Shown here in pieces: positions 35,141-43,396 of a stretch of DNA of 64,000 nucleotides (positions are counted from its first letter, which is position 1; the number at the start of each line of letters is the position of its first letter). Made by a program: the position numbers and the translations under genes. Source of the stretch: Streptomyces noursei (GTDB taxonomy: Bacteria; Actinomycetota; Actinomycetes; Streptomycetales; Streptomycetaceae); NCBI RefSeq assembly GCF_016917755.1, contig NZ_CP070326.1, positions 5,704,001 through 5,768,000 of the forward strand, given 5' to 3'. The notes beneath the pieces are model-generated. The model was not told where the DNA came from, searched no databases, and was given only the letters and a program-made list of their open reading frames with translations.

Positions 35141-35334
35141 GTCGTTCCCGGGGGTCGCGCGCGCCTCGCGCGCGGGCGCGCGCGAGCGGAGGCTAAGGGG
35201 CGGCGAGCAGGGTGCGGCGCCCGTCTCGCGGACGGGGCCCGACCCTCTCGCGGGCGAGCGGCACACCGCCCGTCAAGCACCTGTACCCACCCCCGGCCCG
35301 AGTGTCACCACCATGGGAGACATCTCCGGAGCCG

Positions 35335-35361
35335 CTTGCACTCGATGGGTGCGAGTGCTAA
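35335..35361. promoter_or_regulatory. CIRCE element 1 (HrcA operator) upstream of groEL2
   Basis: CTTGCACTC-N9-GAGTGCTAA matches the CIRCE consensus TTAGCACTC-N9-GAGTGCTAA with two mismatches in the left arm. Confidence 0.88.
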
Positions 35362-35369
35362 TCATTGCG

Positions 35370-35396
35370 TTAGCACTCTCCCCGTGAGAGTGCTGA
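35370..35396. promoter_or_regulatory. CIRCE element 2 (HrcA operator) upstream of groEL2
   Basis: TTAGCACTC-N9-GAGTGCTGA has one mismatch to the consensus and starts nine bases after the first element, about 165-190 bases before the groEL2 start. Confidence 0.93.
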
Positions 35397-35559
35397 ATAC
35401 GGACCGGGTCGGTGAGGCCCGCACGCCAGGTGGGGCAAGGAACCACACGGCATGCAGGCCGTCCGTCGCGGGCGCCAGCGCGGTCCGAGCTTTCCTCCCC
35501 CGAGCTCAACTTCGTTCGAGCGAGGGGGTACCCCCATCAGCCCGGAGGGACCACTTCAC

Positions 35560-37182
35560 ATGGCCAAGATCATCGCGTTCGACGAGGAGGCGCGGCGCGG
35601 CCTTGAGCGCGGTATGAACCAGCTCGCCGACGCCGTCAAGGTCACCCTCGGCCCCAAGGGCCGCAACGTCGTCCTTGAGAAGAAGTGGGGCGCCCCCACG
35701 ATCACCAACGATGGTGTTTCCATCGCCAAGGAGATCGAGCTGGAGGACCCGTACGAGAAGATCGGCGCCGAGCTGGTCAAGGAGGTCGCGAAGAAGACGG
35801 ACGACGTCGCCGGTGACGGCACGACGACCGCGACCGTCCTGGCCCAGGCGCTGGTCCGCGAGGGCCTGCGCAACGTCGCCGCCGGCGCCAACCCGATGGC
35901 CCTGAAGCGCGGCATCGAGAAGGCCGTCGAGGCCGTCTCCGGTGCGCTGCTCGACCAGGCCAAGGAGATCGAGACCAAGGAGCAGATCGCCTCCACCGCG
36001 TCCATCTCCGCCGCCGACCCGCAGATCGGCGAGCTCATCGCCGAGGCCATGGACAAGGTCGGCAAGGAAGGCGTCATCACCGTCGAGGAGTCCCAGACCT
36101 TCGGTCTGGAGCTGGAGCTCACCGAGGGTATGCGCTTCGACAAGGGCTACATCTCGGCGTACTTCGCGACCGACATGGAGCGCATGGAGGCGGCGCTCGA
36201 GGACCCCTACATCCTCATCGTCAACTCCAAGGTCAGCAACGTGAAGGACCTGCTGCCCCTCCTTGAGAAGGTCATGCAGTCCGGCAAGCCGCTGCTGATC
36301 ATCGCCGAGGACGTCGAGGGCGAGGCCCTGTCGACCCTGGTCGTCAACAAGATCCGCGGCACCTTCAAGTCCGTCGCGGTCAAGGCGCCCGGCTTCGGTG
36401 ACCGCCGCAAGGCCATGCTCGGCGACATCGCCATCCTCACCGGTGGCACCGTCATCTCCGAGGAGGTCGGCCTCAAGCTGGAGAACGCCGGTCTCGACCT
36501 GCTCGGCCGCGCCCGCAAGGTCGTCATCACCAAGGACGAGACCACCATCGTCGACGGTGCCGGTGACAGCGAGCAGGTCCAGGGCCGGGTCAACCAGATC
36601 CGCGCCGAGATCGAGAACAGCGACTCGGACTACGACCGCGAGAAGCTCCAGGAGCGCCTCGCGAAGCTGGCCGGCGGCGTGGCCGTCATCAAGGCCGGTG
36701 CCGCGACCGAGGTCGAGCTCAAGGAGCGCAAGCACCGCATCGAGGACGCCGTTCGCAACGCGAAGGCGGCCGTCGAGGAGGGCATCGTCGCCGGCGGTGG
36801 CGTGGCCCTGCTGCAGGCTTCCTCGGTCTTCGAGAAGCTGGAGCTGGACGGCGACGAGGCCACCGGTGCCGCCGCCGTGAAGCTGGCCCTGGAGGCCCCG
36901 CTCAAGCAGATCTCCGTGAACGCCGGCCTTGAGGGTGGCGTCATCGTGGAGAAGGTGCGCAACCTCACCCCGGGTCACGGCCTGAACGCCGCGACCGGCG
37001 AGTACGTCGACATGATCGCCGAGGGCATCATCGACCCCGCCAAGGTGACGCGCTCCGCGCTGCAGAACGCCGCCTCCATCGCGGCGCTGTTCCTCACCAC
37101 CGAGGCCGTCATCGCCGACAAGCCGGAGAAGGCCGCTGCGGCCGCTCCGGGCGGCATGCCGGGCGGTGACATGGACTTCTGA
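35560..37182 (+). CDS. groEL2: 60-kDa chaperonin GroEL2
   Basis: A 540-residue ATP-driven protein-folding chaperonin. MAKIIAFDEEARRGLERG starts the protein, VTLGPKGRNVVLEKKWGAPTITNDG and the nucleotide-binding DDVAGDGTTTATVLAQ follow, and the C-terminus is the Gly/Met tail GGMPGGDMDF. No groES lies upstream, so this is the solitary second copy; the groES-groEL1 operon must be elsewhere. The twin CIRCE sites indicate HrcA repression and heat induction. ATG 35560 has CGGAGGGA at good spacing. Codon use is that of a highly expressed gene. Confidence 0.98.
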   Translation: MAKIIAFDEEARRGLERGMNQLADAVKVTLGPKGRNVVLEKKWGAPTITNDGVSIAKEIELEDPYEKIGAELVKEVAKKTDDVAGDGTTTATVLAQALVREGLRNVAAGANPMALKRGIEKAVEAVSGALLDQAKEIETKEQIASTASISAADPQIGELIAEAMDKVGKEGVITVEESQTFGLELELTEGMRFDKGYISAYFATDMERMEAALEDPYILIVNSKVSNVKDLLPLLEKVMQSGKPLLIIAEDVEGEALSTLVVNKIRGTFKSVAVKAPGFGDRRKAMLGDIAILTGGTVISEEVGLKLENAGLDLLGRARKVVITKDETTIVDGAGDSEQVQGRVNQIRAEIENSDSDYDREKLQERLAKLAGGVAVIKAGAATEVELKERKHRIEDAVRNAKAAVEEGIVAGGGVALLQASSVFEKLELDGDEATGAAAVKLALEAPLKQISVNAGLEGGVIVEKVRNLTPGHGLNAATGEYVDMIAEGIIDPAKVTRSALQNAASIAALFLTTEAVIADKPEKAAAAAPGGMPGGDMDF

Positions 37183-37215
37183 TCGACCTCTGGTTGATCA
37201 ACGTCCGCTCGTTCG

Positions 37216-37252
37216 CCGGGGCGGTACCCCTCTCCCAGGGGTACCGCCCCGG
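37216..37252 (+). terminator. Terminator of groEL2
   Basis: A perfect 16-bp stem (CCGGGGCGGTACCCCT and its complement, 5-nt loop) lies 34 bases after the stop codon. Confidence 0.93.
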
Positions 37253-37271
37253 CGGCGTTGTGCGCCGGGTG

Positions 37272-37791
37272 TTACGGCAGGTGGCCCAGGAGCCAGATGG
37301 AGCGCTCCTCGATGATCAAGGTGTGCTCCTCGTTCTGCGAGGCCGGGACGAAGTCGTCCAGGGGGCTCTCGGTCGGCGGCAGGCCGTCGATCGGGGCGCA
37401 GAGGTCGGCGTGGTCGGGCTCCCGCACGGCGACGGCGCTCACCGCGAAGCAGTGCTGTAGACGTCCGTCTGGTGGTCGACGCCCTGGCGCTCCAACTGGG
37501 CGAGGGCGATGGGGCCCTCGGTTCCTTAGGGGCTCGGGGGAGGGGGGACCAGGCCGCCCATGCTGAACCCCCGACGACGAGCCGTTCGCCGCCGAGGCGT
37601 TCACCGCCGAGGCGTTCGGCCGTGGACCGGAGGACGGCGGCCGTGGCGACCCGGGCGTTGGCCAGGATGGAGGCGCTGCGCTCGTCGTAGCCGACGAGGA
37701 CGACGTCCCGGCCCCGGCGGCGGAGTGCGCCCAGGAGGACCGCGGCGGCGGCCTGCAGGGCCTCGGCGGCCTGCTCTTCGGTGATGTCCAT
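37272..37791 (-). pseudogene. Frameshifted remnant, unknown family
   Basis: Coding character is visible but split over three frames. It starts at ATG 37791 (MDITEEQAAEALQAA, then DVVLVGYDERSASILANAR) and stays in frame to about 37560, where a GGERL repeat occurs. It then appears to jump to a frame reading IALAQLERQGVDHQTDVYS (about 37500-37440), and again to a frame reading VREPDHADLCAPIDGLPP down to a TAA at 37272-37274. At least two frameshifts would be needed to join them. I do not recognise the family. It may be a real pseudogene or reflect sequencing errors in a GC-rich repeat. Confidence 0.5.
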
Positions 37792-37817
37792 GAGCGTTCC
37801 TCCCTTGAGGGGGTCGG

Positions 37818-38080
37818 CTACTTCGCGGAGGTGACGACAAAGACCGCGGCGGTGGAGCTCTGACCCCGGCTGTTGGTGACCGCGTGGGCGAAGGAATCGC
37901 CGCCGCATAAACCGGAGTTGGCGGTGTGGCGACCGTGCCGTCCTGCACGGCGGCGGTGCCGTCGGCGGGCGCGGCCACCCCGCTGACGGTCAGGCCGCGG
38001 GCCGTGCCGGAGCCGCCGTTGGCGTCGTCGGCGAGGACGTCGGCGCGGACGTCGATGGTGACCGGGGTGACCGGGCGGGC
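37818..38080 (-). pseudogene. Frameshifted fragment with a tandem-95/cadherin-like domain
   Basis: In the minus strand one frame reads VTPVTIDVRADVLADDANG, then LTVSGVAAPADGTAAVQDG, and a second reads NSGLCGGDSFAHAVTNSRG and ends at a TAG (37818-37820). Joined by a single frameshift near 37920, these form one repeat of the bacterial cadherin-like/tandem-95 type (VxANDxNG...PxxGTxxxxxDGT...PNxGFxGxDSFxYxVTxSxG). The N-terminal part of such a surface protein is missing or scrambled upstream. It is read as a relic. Confidence 0.55.
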
Positions 38081-38706
38081 CCGGGCGTCGTCGTCACCAC
38101 CGAGCCGACGACCGCCGCGCGGGCCACGGCCGCGCCGACGCGGCGGTCGACCTCCCCCGCCCGCCCTGCCCCGCGCACTGCCGGACGGTGTCCCGTGTCT
38201 GGATCATTGCCGCTGTCCCCCCCGTGGAGCCGATGCCGGTGCGCGGGCCCTTCGCCGTCGCGTCCGTTCCCGGCGAGGCAATGACAGCGGCATGGTCACT
38301 CTTCGCACCAGTACACATGTGGACAGTCGCGATCGCCGCTATACGGAAGCGCGATCGTCGGCCGATCGGGAAGGGACCATTGCTCACGCGAACGCCCGTT
38401 CGTTCGATCACGAACGGTCGGCAACCGGACGGCCGACGATCGCCCGCCTCGCCGACGACGCTTCAAACCCGATGCCGTACATGGCTGGATCAGTCGATCA
38501 GGGGACGTGTTCCGCCTGTCGGGTGGCGGCTCGGCGCGCCTCCGAACGGCGCGCCAACGTAGCGGGCCCCACCGGGGAGAACCTCGCCTAGGGCCCGTCA
38601 TCACACTCCCGCACGCCACCCACCGCCCGGCCCGCCCTCCCGGCGAACGACGGGAGCCCGACGACAGGCCCCAGGACCCCGCCCCCACCCGGAACAGGAC
38701 CCGCCC
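38081..38706. other. Gene-poor relic region with inverted repeats
   Basis: No convincing gene. It contains perfect 13-bp inverted repeats GCGATCGTCGGCC (38351) and GGCCGACGATCGC (38431), a CCGTTCG-N8-CGAACGG dyad (38396-38417), and 10-bp TGCCGCTGTC (38208)/GACAGCGGCA (38283) arms. Third-position GC bias is weak in the open frames. Confidence 0.5.
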
Positions 38707-39645
38707 GTGCCGAACGTCCCCAACCCCACGACGACCGGTGCCCGCACCGTCTACGAGCCCGTGGTCACCCCCACCACCCGCTACGCCGGACGGGAGGCGA
38801 CGGCGGCCTTCCTCTTCGCCGCCGCCGCCCTGCTCTACAACTGGTGGCCGCTGGAATTCCTCCTCCCCACCGGCCTCGACCCCCGCCACTCCTACGTCAG
38901 CGAGCTCTACGCCGCCGACCAGCCACTGCGCCGCCTCTTCGGCGGCCTGGAAGGGGCCTGCGCCCTCCTCGTCATCACCGGCGCCCTGCTCGCCCGCAGC
39001 ACACCCTCGGGCCACGGCCGCTGGGCCCGCGCGGGCTGGCTCTCCCTGGCCGGCCTCGCCCTCTCCTCACTGGCCGACGTCCTGCTGCCCATGGCCTGCG
39101 CCCCCTCGGTGGAACAGGACTGCATCGCCGTCCACCCCTGGCACACCGCCACCAGCGCCTTCGCCCACTTCTTCCTCTTCGCTTCGATGGCCTTTCTCAG
39201 CAGGGCCGCCGCCGTCCAACGACCCCCCATGCCGGCGGTCCGCCGCTGGGGCCCACGCGTCCTGGCCGTGGCCATGCCCGCCGCGATCCTCACCGTCGGC
39301 CCGCTCATCGGCCACCCCGGCTGGCACGGCGTCCCGCAACGCGTCCACCTGACCCTGGTCGGCGCGTGGTTCGCCCTCCTGGCCTGGGAGTTGGGCCGCT
39401 CGGCCCGCCGCCGACGCCGCTGGGCCGGCCACTGGGACGGCCCCTGGGCGCGCTATGTGGAGGGCCTCAGGCGCGCATGGCGGACCGAACCCGCCGGGCG
39501 CGCGAACGGACCTGCTCGGGAGCCAGCCGCCCCGGAGCCGGGAGCTGAGGGGCCGGGAACTGCGGATCCGGGGAACGCAGGGCCGAGGGATCCGGGACCG
39601 GGGGCACAGGGGGCAGGCCCAACGCATCCGGACGCCCCGGAGTGA
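38707..39645 (+). CDS. DUF998-family integral membrane protein
   Basis: A 312-residue membrane protein with about six helices (first AFLFAAAALLYNWWPL, then ALLVITGALLAR, WLSLAGLALSSLADVLLP, FAHFFLFASMAFLS, VLAVAMPAAILTVG, LVGAWFALLAWELG). The DPRHSYVSELYA loop and the ALSSLADVLLPMACAP segment are characteristic of DUF998. The role is unknown. It starts at GTG 38707. The last 55 residues are a Gly/Pro/Glu low-complexity tail that overlaps the end of the convergent wHTH gene by 179 bases; the tail may be shorter in reality. Confidence 0.78.
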   Translation: MPNVPNPTTTGARTVYEPVVTPTTRYAGREATAAFLFAAAALLYNWWPLEFLLPTGLDPRHSYVSELYAADQPLRRLFGGLEGACALLVITGALLARSTPSGHGRWARAGWLSLAGLALSSLADVLLPMACAPSVEQDCIAVHPWHTATSAFAHFFLFASMAFLSRAAAVQRPPMPAVRRWGPRVLAVAMPAAILTVGPLIGHPGWHGVPQRVHLTLVGAWFALLAWELGRSARRRRRWAGHWDGPWARYVEGLRRAWRTEPAGRANGPAREPAAPEPGAEGPGTADPGNAGPRDPGPGAQGAGPTHPDAPE

Positions 39646-40834
39646 GCCGACGCGAAGCGGGGTGGTGGCCCGATGCGGGCCGACCTCCGGTGGGCCGATC
39701 CCCTGTGCGTGGGGCTTCGGCACGGCGGTCGGCATAGCGGTCTGTGCGTTGATCGGTGCGCCGATCGGTGGGGTAGCCGCCGGGGTGGTCGCTGGAGTGG
39801 TCGCTGGAGCGGTGGGCGTACTGGCCGGAGTGCTGGTCGGCGTACTGGTCGGGTGGGGTTTCTCCTCGGCAGTCGCGGCAGATGCCGCCGGGGAGCGCTT
39901 CGGGGCGCCCTGGTACGCGACAGACCGTGCACTCCATGATGCGTGGTCCCGCCGGCCTGGTAGCCGGCGCGACCGGGGCCGGGGTCGGGGCCTGGATGAC
40001 GGGCGGGAGCTTGGCCGTCAGCCGGGACAGCGCGAACCGGGCCGGGTGGTGGACGTGGGCCGGTAGCCCGGCCGTCAGCGCGGCCAGGACTTGTTCCGTC
40101 GAGGCGCCCCTGGCCAGCCAGTCCGCCGCGAACGGCTCCAGGGCCTCGCAGTCGGCCGCGGAGAGCGTCAGACGGGGCTCGACCCGCCCGAGGCCCGCGA
40201 GGAGGCCGTAGGCGGCGCTGCGGGGGCTGGAGGGGGAGAGGGAGAGGGAAAGCGCGGGCGAGGACGAGGGGGAGGGGGACGGTGAGGGCGAAGGGGCGGC
40301 GGCTGGGTGCTCCGGCCGGCCGGTCTCCTGCGGCATGTGCGGCATGTGCGGCGCGCTCCCGGCGTGCGCCTCGGGGGAGTTACCGACCTGCGCGATCGCC
40401 ACGTCCGCGGGTGCGTCTCCGGGCGCGTTCCCCGGCGCGTTCCCAGCGTGCAGGGCCGCCCACCAGGCGTCGTCCCGCGCTGTACGGGAGAAGTACGTCC
40501 GGGTCACCCACTGGGGGCTCCCGGCGGTGCCGATGTACGTCTCGGTGATCCGCCGCAGGTGGCCGGCCTCGGAGAGGCGGCGAAGGGCGGTCCGCAGGGC
40601 GCACTGCCCGTAGTCCGGTAACACCTTGGCCAGCGTCTTCACGGAGACGTCGGCCCCTTCGGGGAGTCGGTCGAGGTACGCGGCGATCGACGCCTCGCGG
40701 CGGGGGAGGTGGTCGAAGTCGGTGGGGTGGGCCGGACGTTGATCCGGCGCGCCACGTTTGCCGAAACCTGGCTTGGCACGGGGGTGGGGGGCTGCGGACG
40801 TGGGCGCGGGAAAGCTAGAGTTTTCGTACGTCAT
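39467..40834 (-). CDS. Winged-helix DNA-binding protein with zinc-ribbon and low-complexity linker
   Basis: A 455-residue protein. The N-terminal 110 residues contain a winged helix (DVSVKTLAKVLPDYGQCALRTALRRLSEAGHLRRI, wing YIGTAGSPQWVTRTYF). A Pro/Ser-rich linker, a helical segment about 205-275 (LTLSAADCEALEPFAADWLARG), and a CxxC...CxxC zinc ribbon (CTVCRVPGRPEALPGGICRDC) follow. The C-terminal 130 residues are Arg/Pro/Asp low-complexity repeats. Similar MarR-like wHTH proteins are frequent in Streptomyces. It may act as a regulator or integrative-element-type protein. The 3' end overlaps the DUF998 gene by 179 bases. Confidence 0.72.
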   Translation of the reverse strand: MTYENSSFPAPTSAAPHPRAKPGFGKRGAPDQRPAHPTDFDHLPRREASIAAYLDRLPEGADVSVKTLAKVLPDYGQCALRTALRRLSEAGHLRRITETYIGTAGSPQWVTRTYFSRTARDDAWWAALHAGNAPGNAPGDAPADVAIAQVGNSPEAHAGSAPHMPHMPQETGRPEHPAAAPSPSPSPSPSSSPALSLSLSPSSPRSAAYGLLAGLGRVEPRLTLSAADCEALEPFAADWLARGASTEQVLAALTAGLPAHVHHPARFALSRLTAKLPPVIQAPTPAPVAPATRPAGPRIMECTVCRVPGRPEALPGGICRDCRGETPPDQYADQHSGQYAHRSSDHSSDHPGGYPTDRRTDQRTDRYADRRAEAPRTGDRPTGGRPASGHHPASRRLTPGRPDALGLPPVPPVPDPSALRSPDPQFPAPQLPAPGRLAPEQVRSRARRVRSAMRA

Positions 40835-41617
40835 GAGATCGCGGCTTTCGATCTTGTGGCGAGACCCCGGCGTGGTGTTGGCGCACCTGCCGGGGTTGAT
40901 TTGTTGCTGCGCACGCTAGACGGGCGGGACGCCGCGTGGCAAGCCCGCTACGGAACGTCATCTCTCCTGGTATGCGGGGCAGTTGAGGCGGGGGGAGGGT
41001 GGGTGGGTGGGTACTGGCCCGTCCACCCGTTCCTTGGAAAGAGGGCTCGAACGACGAGGCTTGAGCCCCGGGCGATGCCTCGTCGCACCGGGACACCTGC
41101 GTCCGGGCCGCGGCTGGGCCGAGGCCGACCGGCGTCCGGGCCGCGACGGACCTGTGGCCGACGGGGGCGGGTCGGCCCGCCTCAACGCCTCAACGCCTCA
41201 ACGCCTTGACGGCGTCGATGAATGCGCCCCCACCGCCGCCCGAAGCGCGAGCGCCGAGCGCCGGGCGCAGCGCAACTGCCCCCTGGGGCTGCTGCCGTCG
41301 GTCTTGCCATCCGCCTCCCTCGAAGGCTTCGGATAGCCACTGCCGTTCGTCACGTCCGCGATCGTTCGTCACGTCCGCGATCGTTCGCCATGCCCGCGAC
41401 CGTTCGCCACGCCCGCGACCCGATTACCGGACCTGGACTCGCGCCTGCACCCGTACGTTCACCCGGGCCCGACCCCGGACCCGACCCCGGACCTGAACTG
41501 GGAGGGCGGCCAGGCGGTATGAGGCGTGACGGGCACTCCGCGGCGGGCGCCCGACGGTGGGCGCTCGGTGAGGGGTGCTGCGCGGGGCGCGGGGGAGAGG
41601 GGAGGGCTCGTGGGTGG
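40835..41617. repeat. Repeat-rich non-coding gap with 19-bp tandem array
   Basis: No gene is supported here. The stretch holds three CAACGCCT-type units (41180-41205), four 19-bp tandem copies of CGTTCGTCACGTCCGCGAT and variants (41344-41419), and a GACCCCGGACC-type array (about 41465-41500). The 19-bp copies 1 and 2 are identical; copies 3 and 4 differ at three or four sites. Confidence 0.8.
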
Positions 41618-43300
41618 CTATCCGACGCCTTCGACGGCGGCGGGGCCCAGGGCCTCCGCGCTCCCGCCTCGGGGCGCGTCGGGAGCCGGGGCGTCGGCTT
41701 TGCCTTCTCCCCGCGTGCGGGGCGCATCGTGGGGCGTGTTGAGGTCCGCGCGCTGCTGTCGGCTGAGGCCGAAGAAGTAGGTGCCGGCGAAGCCGACCGC
41801 GTAGCCGACCAGGAGACCGAGGGCGTAGACGGTGATCGTCGTGCCGAGCGCGTGGTTGCCCTTGACCAGGGGGAAGAGGGCCAGGCCGGACGGGCCGATG
41901 GCGGTGGAGCCGACGGCGTCACCGAGTTGGTTGAACAGGCCGACGAAGCCGCCGCCGAACGCGCCACCGACGCAGGCGGTGATGAAGGGGCGGCCGAGCG
42001 GCATCGAGACGCCGTAGACCAGGGGCTCGCCGACACCCAGGAAGCCCGCGGGGAGGGCGGAGCGGATCGTGGTGCGGATCGAGTGGTTGCGGCGGAGGCG
42101 TACGTACAGGGCGAGGGCGGCGCCCACCTGGCCCGCGCCGGCCATGGCGAGGATCGGGAGGAGGGTCGTATAGCCCTGCTGCTGGATCAGGGTGGTGTGG
42201 ATCGGGATGAGGGCCTGGTGGAGGCCCAGCATCACGAGGGGGAGGAAGAGGCCGCCGAGGAGGAACCCGGCGAGCGCGCCGCCGTGGGCGAGCAGCCAGT
42301 TGGCGGCGGTGCCGATGGCGAGGGAGACCTCACCCGCGGCGTACATCAGGCCGAAGACGGTGACCAGGCCGGTGAGGAGGACGGTGAGGGTGGGGGTGAG
42401 GAGGACGTCCAGGGCCTCGGGGACGCGTCGTCGGAGCTGCTTCTCCAACTGGGCGGCGAGGAGCGCGGCGGCGAGGGCGCCGAGGACGCCGCCCTGCCCG
42501 GGTGCGAGCTTCTGGCCGAAGGCGGTGACGTTGGCGATGCCGGGGAAGACGATCACCGCGGCGACCGCGCCGCCGAGGACCGGGGTGCCGCCGAACTCCT
42601 TGGCGGTGTTGTAGCCGACGAAGACCGCGATCAGGGACATGAAGCCGGAGGCGATGGCGGTCAGGGCCGGCACCAGGGTGGGGAGCCAACCGGCGTTGGC
42701 GAGCAGGCCGTTGAGGCCGGCGACGATGCCGCAGCCGATCAGGGCGGGGATGAGCGGGACGAAGATGTTGGCGACGCGGCGGAGGAAGAGTTTGACGGGG
42801 GTGGCGTTGCGGGCCTTCTGGCGGGCCTTGAGGGTGGCGCCTTGGGCGGCGAGGTCGGCGGCGCTGGCGGTGGCGGTGGTGGTGGCGGTGGTGGTGATCT
42901 CGGTCGGGGGTGCGGTGCTTTGGGGGCCTGCCTGGGGGGCGCCGCGGTCTTCCTTATTACGGCAACGGTTACGGAGCGTGATTTGTTCCTGCGGAGTGTT
43001 ACCGAGGTGTTGGGCGTCCGCGGGGGAGGTGGCGGGGGCGTCGGGGCTGGTCAGTAGGCGTTCGAACTCGGGGGTGACCCGGGCGACGGTGCCGGGTCCC
43101 AGCACGATTTGGTAGGTGTCGTCCTCGACCAGGCCCAGGACGGCGGGGAGCGCGATGAGGGCGGCGTCCTGGACGAGGGAGCGGTCCCGGATGCCCAGGC
43201 GGAGGCGGGTCATGCAGTGGGCGACGGAGGTGACGTTGTCGGCGCCGCCGACGAGGGGGAGGAGGGCGGCGGCGGTGGCGCGGTTCTTGTCTGCGGTCAT
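41618..43300 (-). CDS. PTS EIIBC permease, glucose/GlcNAc/MurNAc superfamily (MurP-like)
   Basis: A 560-residue phosphotransferase permease. The EIIB domain is N-terminal (about 1-85) with the phospho-Cys29 in VAHCMTRLRL. A long Thr/Ala linker leads to the EIIC domain (about 165-530), ten or so helices with the IPALIGCGIVAGLNG start and the conserved GEPLVYGVSMPL loop. No EIIA domain is fused. The C-terminus is Ala/Pro-rich. A gene order of EIIBC-murQ-rpiR makes N-acetylmuramic acid the likely substrate, with Crr-like EIIA supplied in trans. ATG 43300 starts 97 bases after the murQ stop. The start and domain calls are good; the substrate is inferred from neighbours. Confidence 0.87.
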   Translation of the reverse strand: MTADKNRATAAALLPLVGGADNVTSVAHCMTRLRLGIRDRSLVQDAALIALPAVLGLVEDDTYQIVLGPGTVARVTPEFERLLTSPDAPATSPADAQHLGNTPQEQITLRNRCRNKEDRGAPQAGPQSTAPPTEITTTATTTATASAADLAAQGATLKARQKARNATPVKLFLRRVANIFVPLIPALIGCGIVAGLNGLLANAGWLPTLVPALTAIASGFMSLIAVFVGYNTAKEFGGTPVLGGAVAAVIVFPGIANVTAFGQKLAPGQGGVLGALAAALLAAQLEKQLRRRVPEALDVLLTPTLTVLLTGLVTVFGLMYAAGEVSLAIGTAANWLLAHGGALAGFLLGGLFLPLVMLGLHQALIPIHTTLIQQQGYTTLLPILAMAGAGQVGAALALYVRLRRNHSIRTTIRSALPAGFLGVGEPLVYGVSMPLGRPFITACVGGAFGGGFVGLFNQLGDAVGSTAIGPSGLALFPLVKGNHALGTTITVYALGLLVGYAVGFAGTYFFGLSRQQRADLNTPHDAPRTRGEGKADAPAPDAPRGGSAEALGPAAVEGVG

Positions 43301-43396
43301 GTGTGGCGCCTTGCTGTGTGGACAACGGGGTGGGGTGACCTTTGGGGTGGGGGTGACCTTTGGGGTGGGGCGGGGTGGGATGGGGCTGGTGGTGGG

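Noticed and set aside
35157..35190. CGCGCG-rich stretch between cspA and groEL2 as a functional Z-DNA site
   Set aside because: Alternating CG runs are expected by chance in DNA of this GC content, and the place has no other signal.
38188..38562. Possible 124-codon plus-strand gene in the relic region
   Set aside because: No ribosome-binding site, no recognisable motif, and third-position GC falls off after the first third. I treat it as non-coding.
41179..41500. CRISPR-like array
   Set aside because: The 19-bp and shorter repeats are directly tandem with no unique spacers and there are no cas genes in the window.
41222..43057. Plus-strand open frame of 611 codons over the PTS gene
   Set aside because: Composition is Gly/Glu/Arg repeats typical of antisense frames; the minus-strand PTS frame has clear domains and the phospho-Cys.
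43330..43375. Twin GGTGACCTTTGGGG repeats upstream of the PTS gene
   Set aside because: A two-copy 16-20 bp direct repeat in a G-rich spacer; no dyad symmetry and no similarity to the RpiR operator, so no function is claimed.
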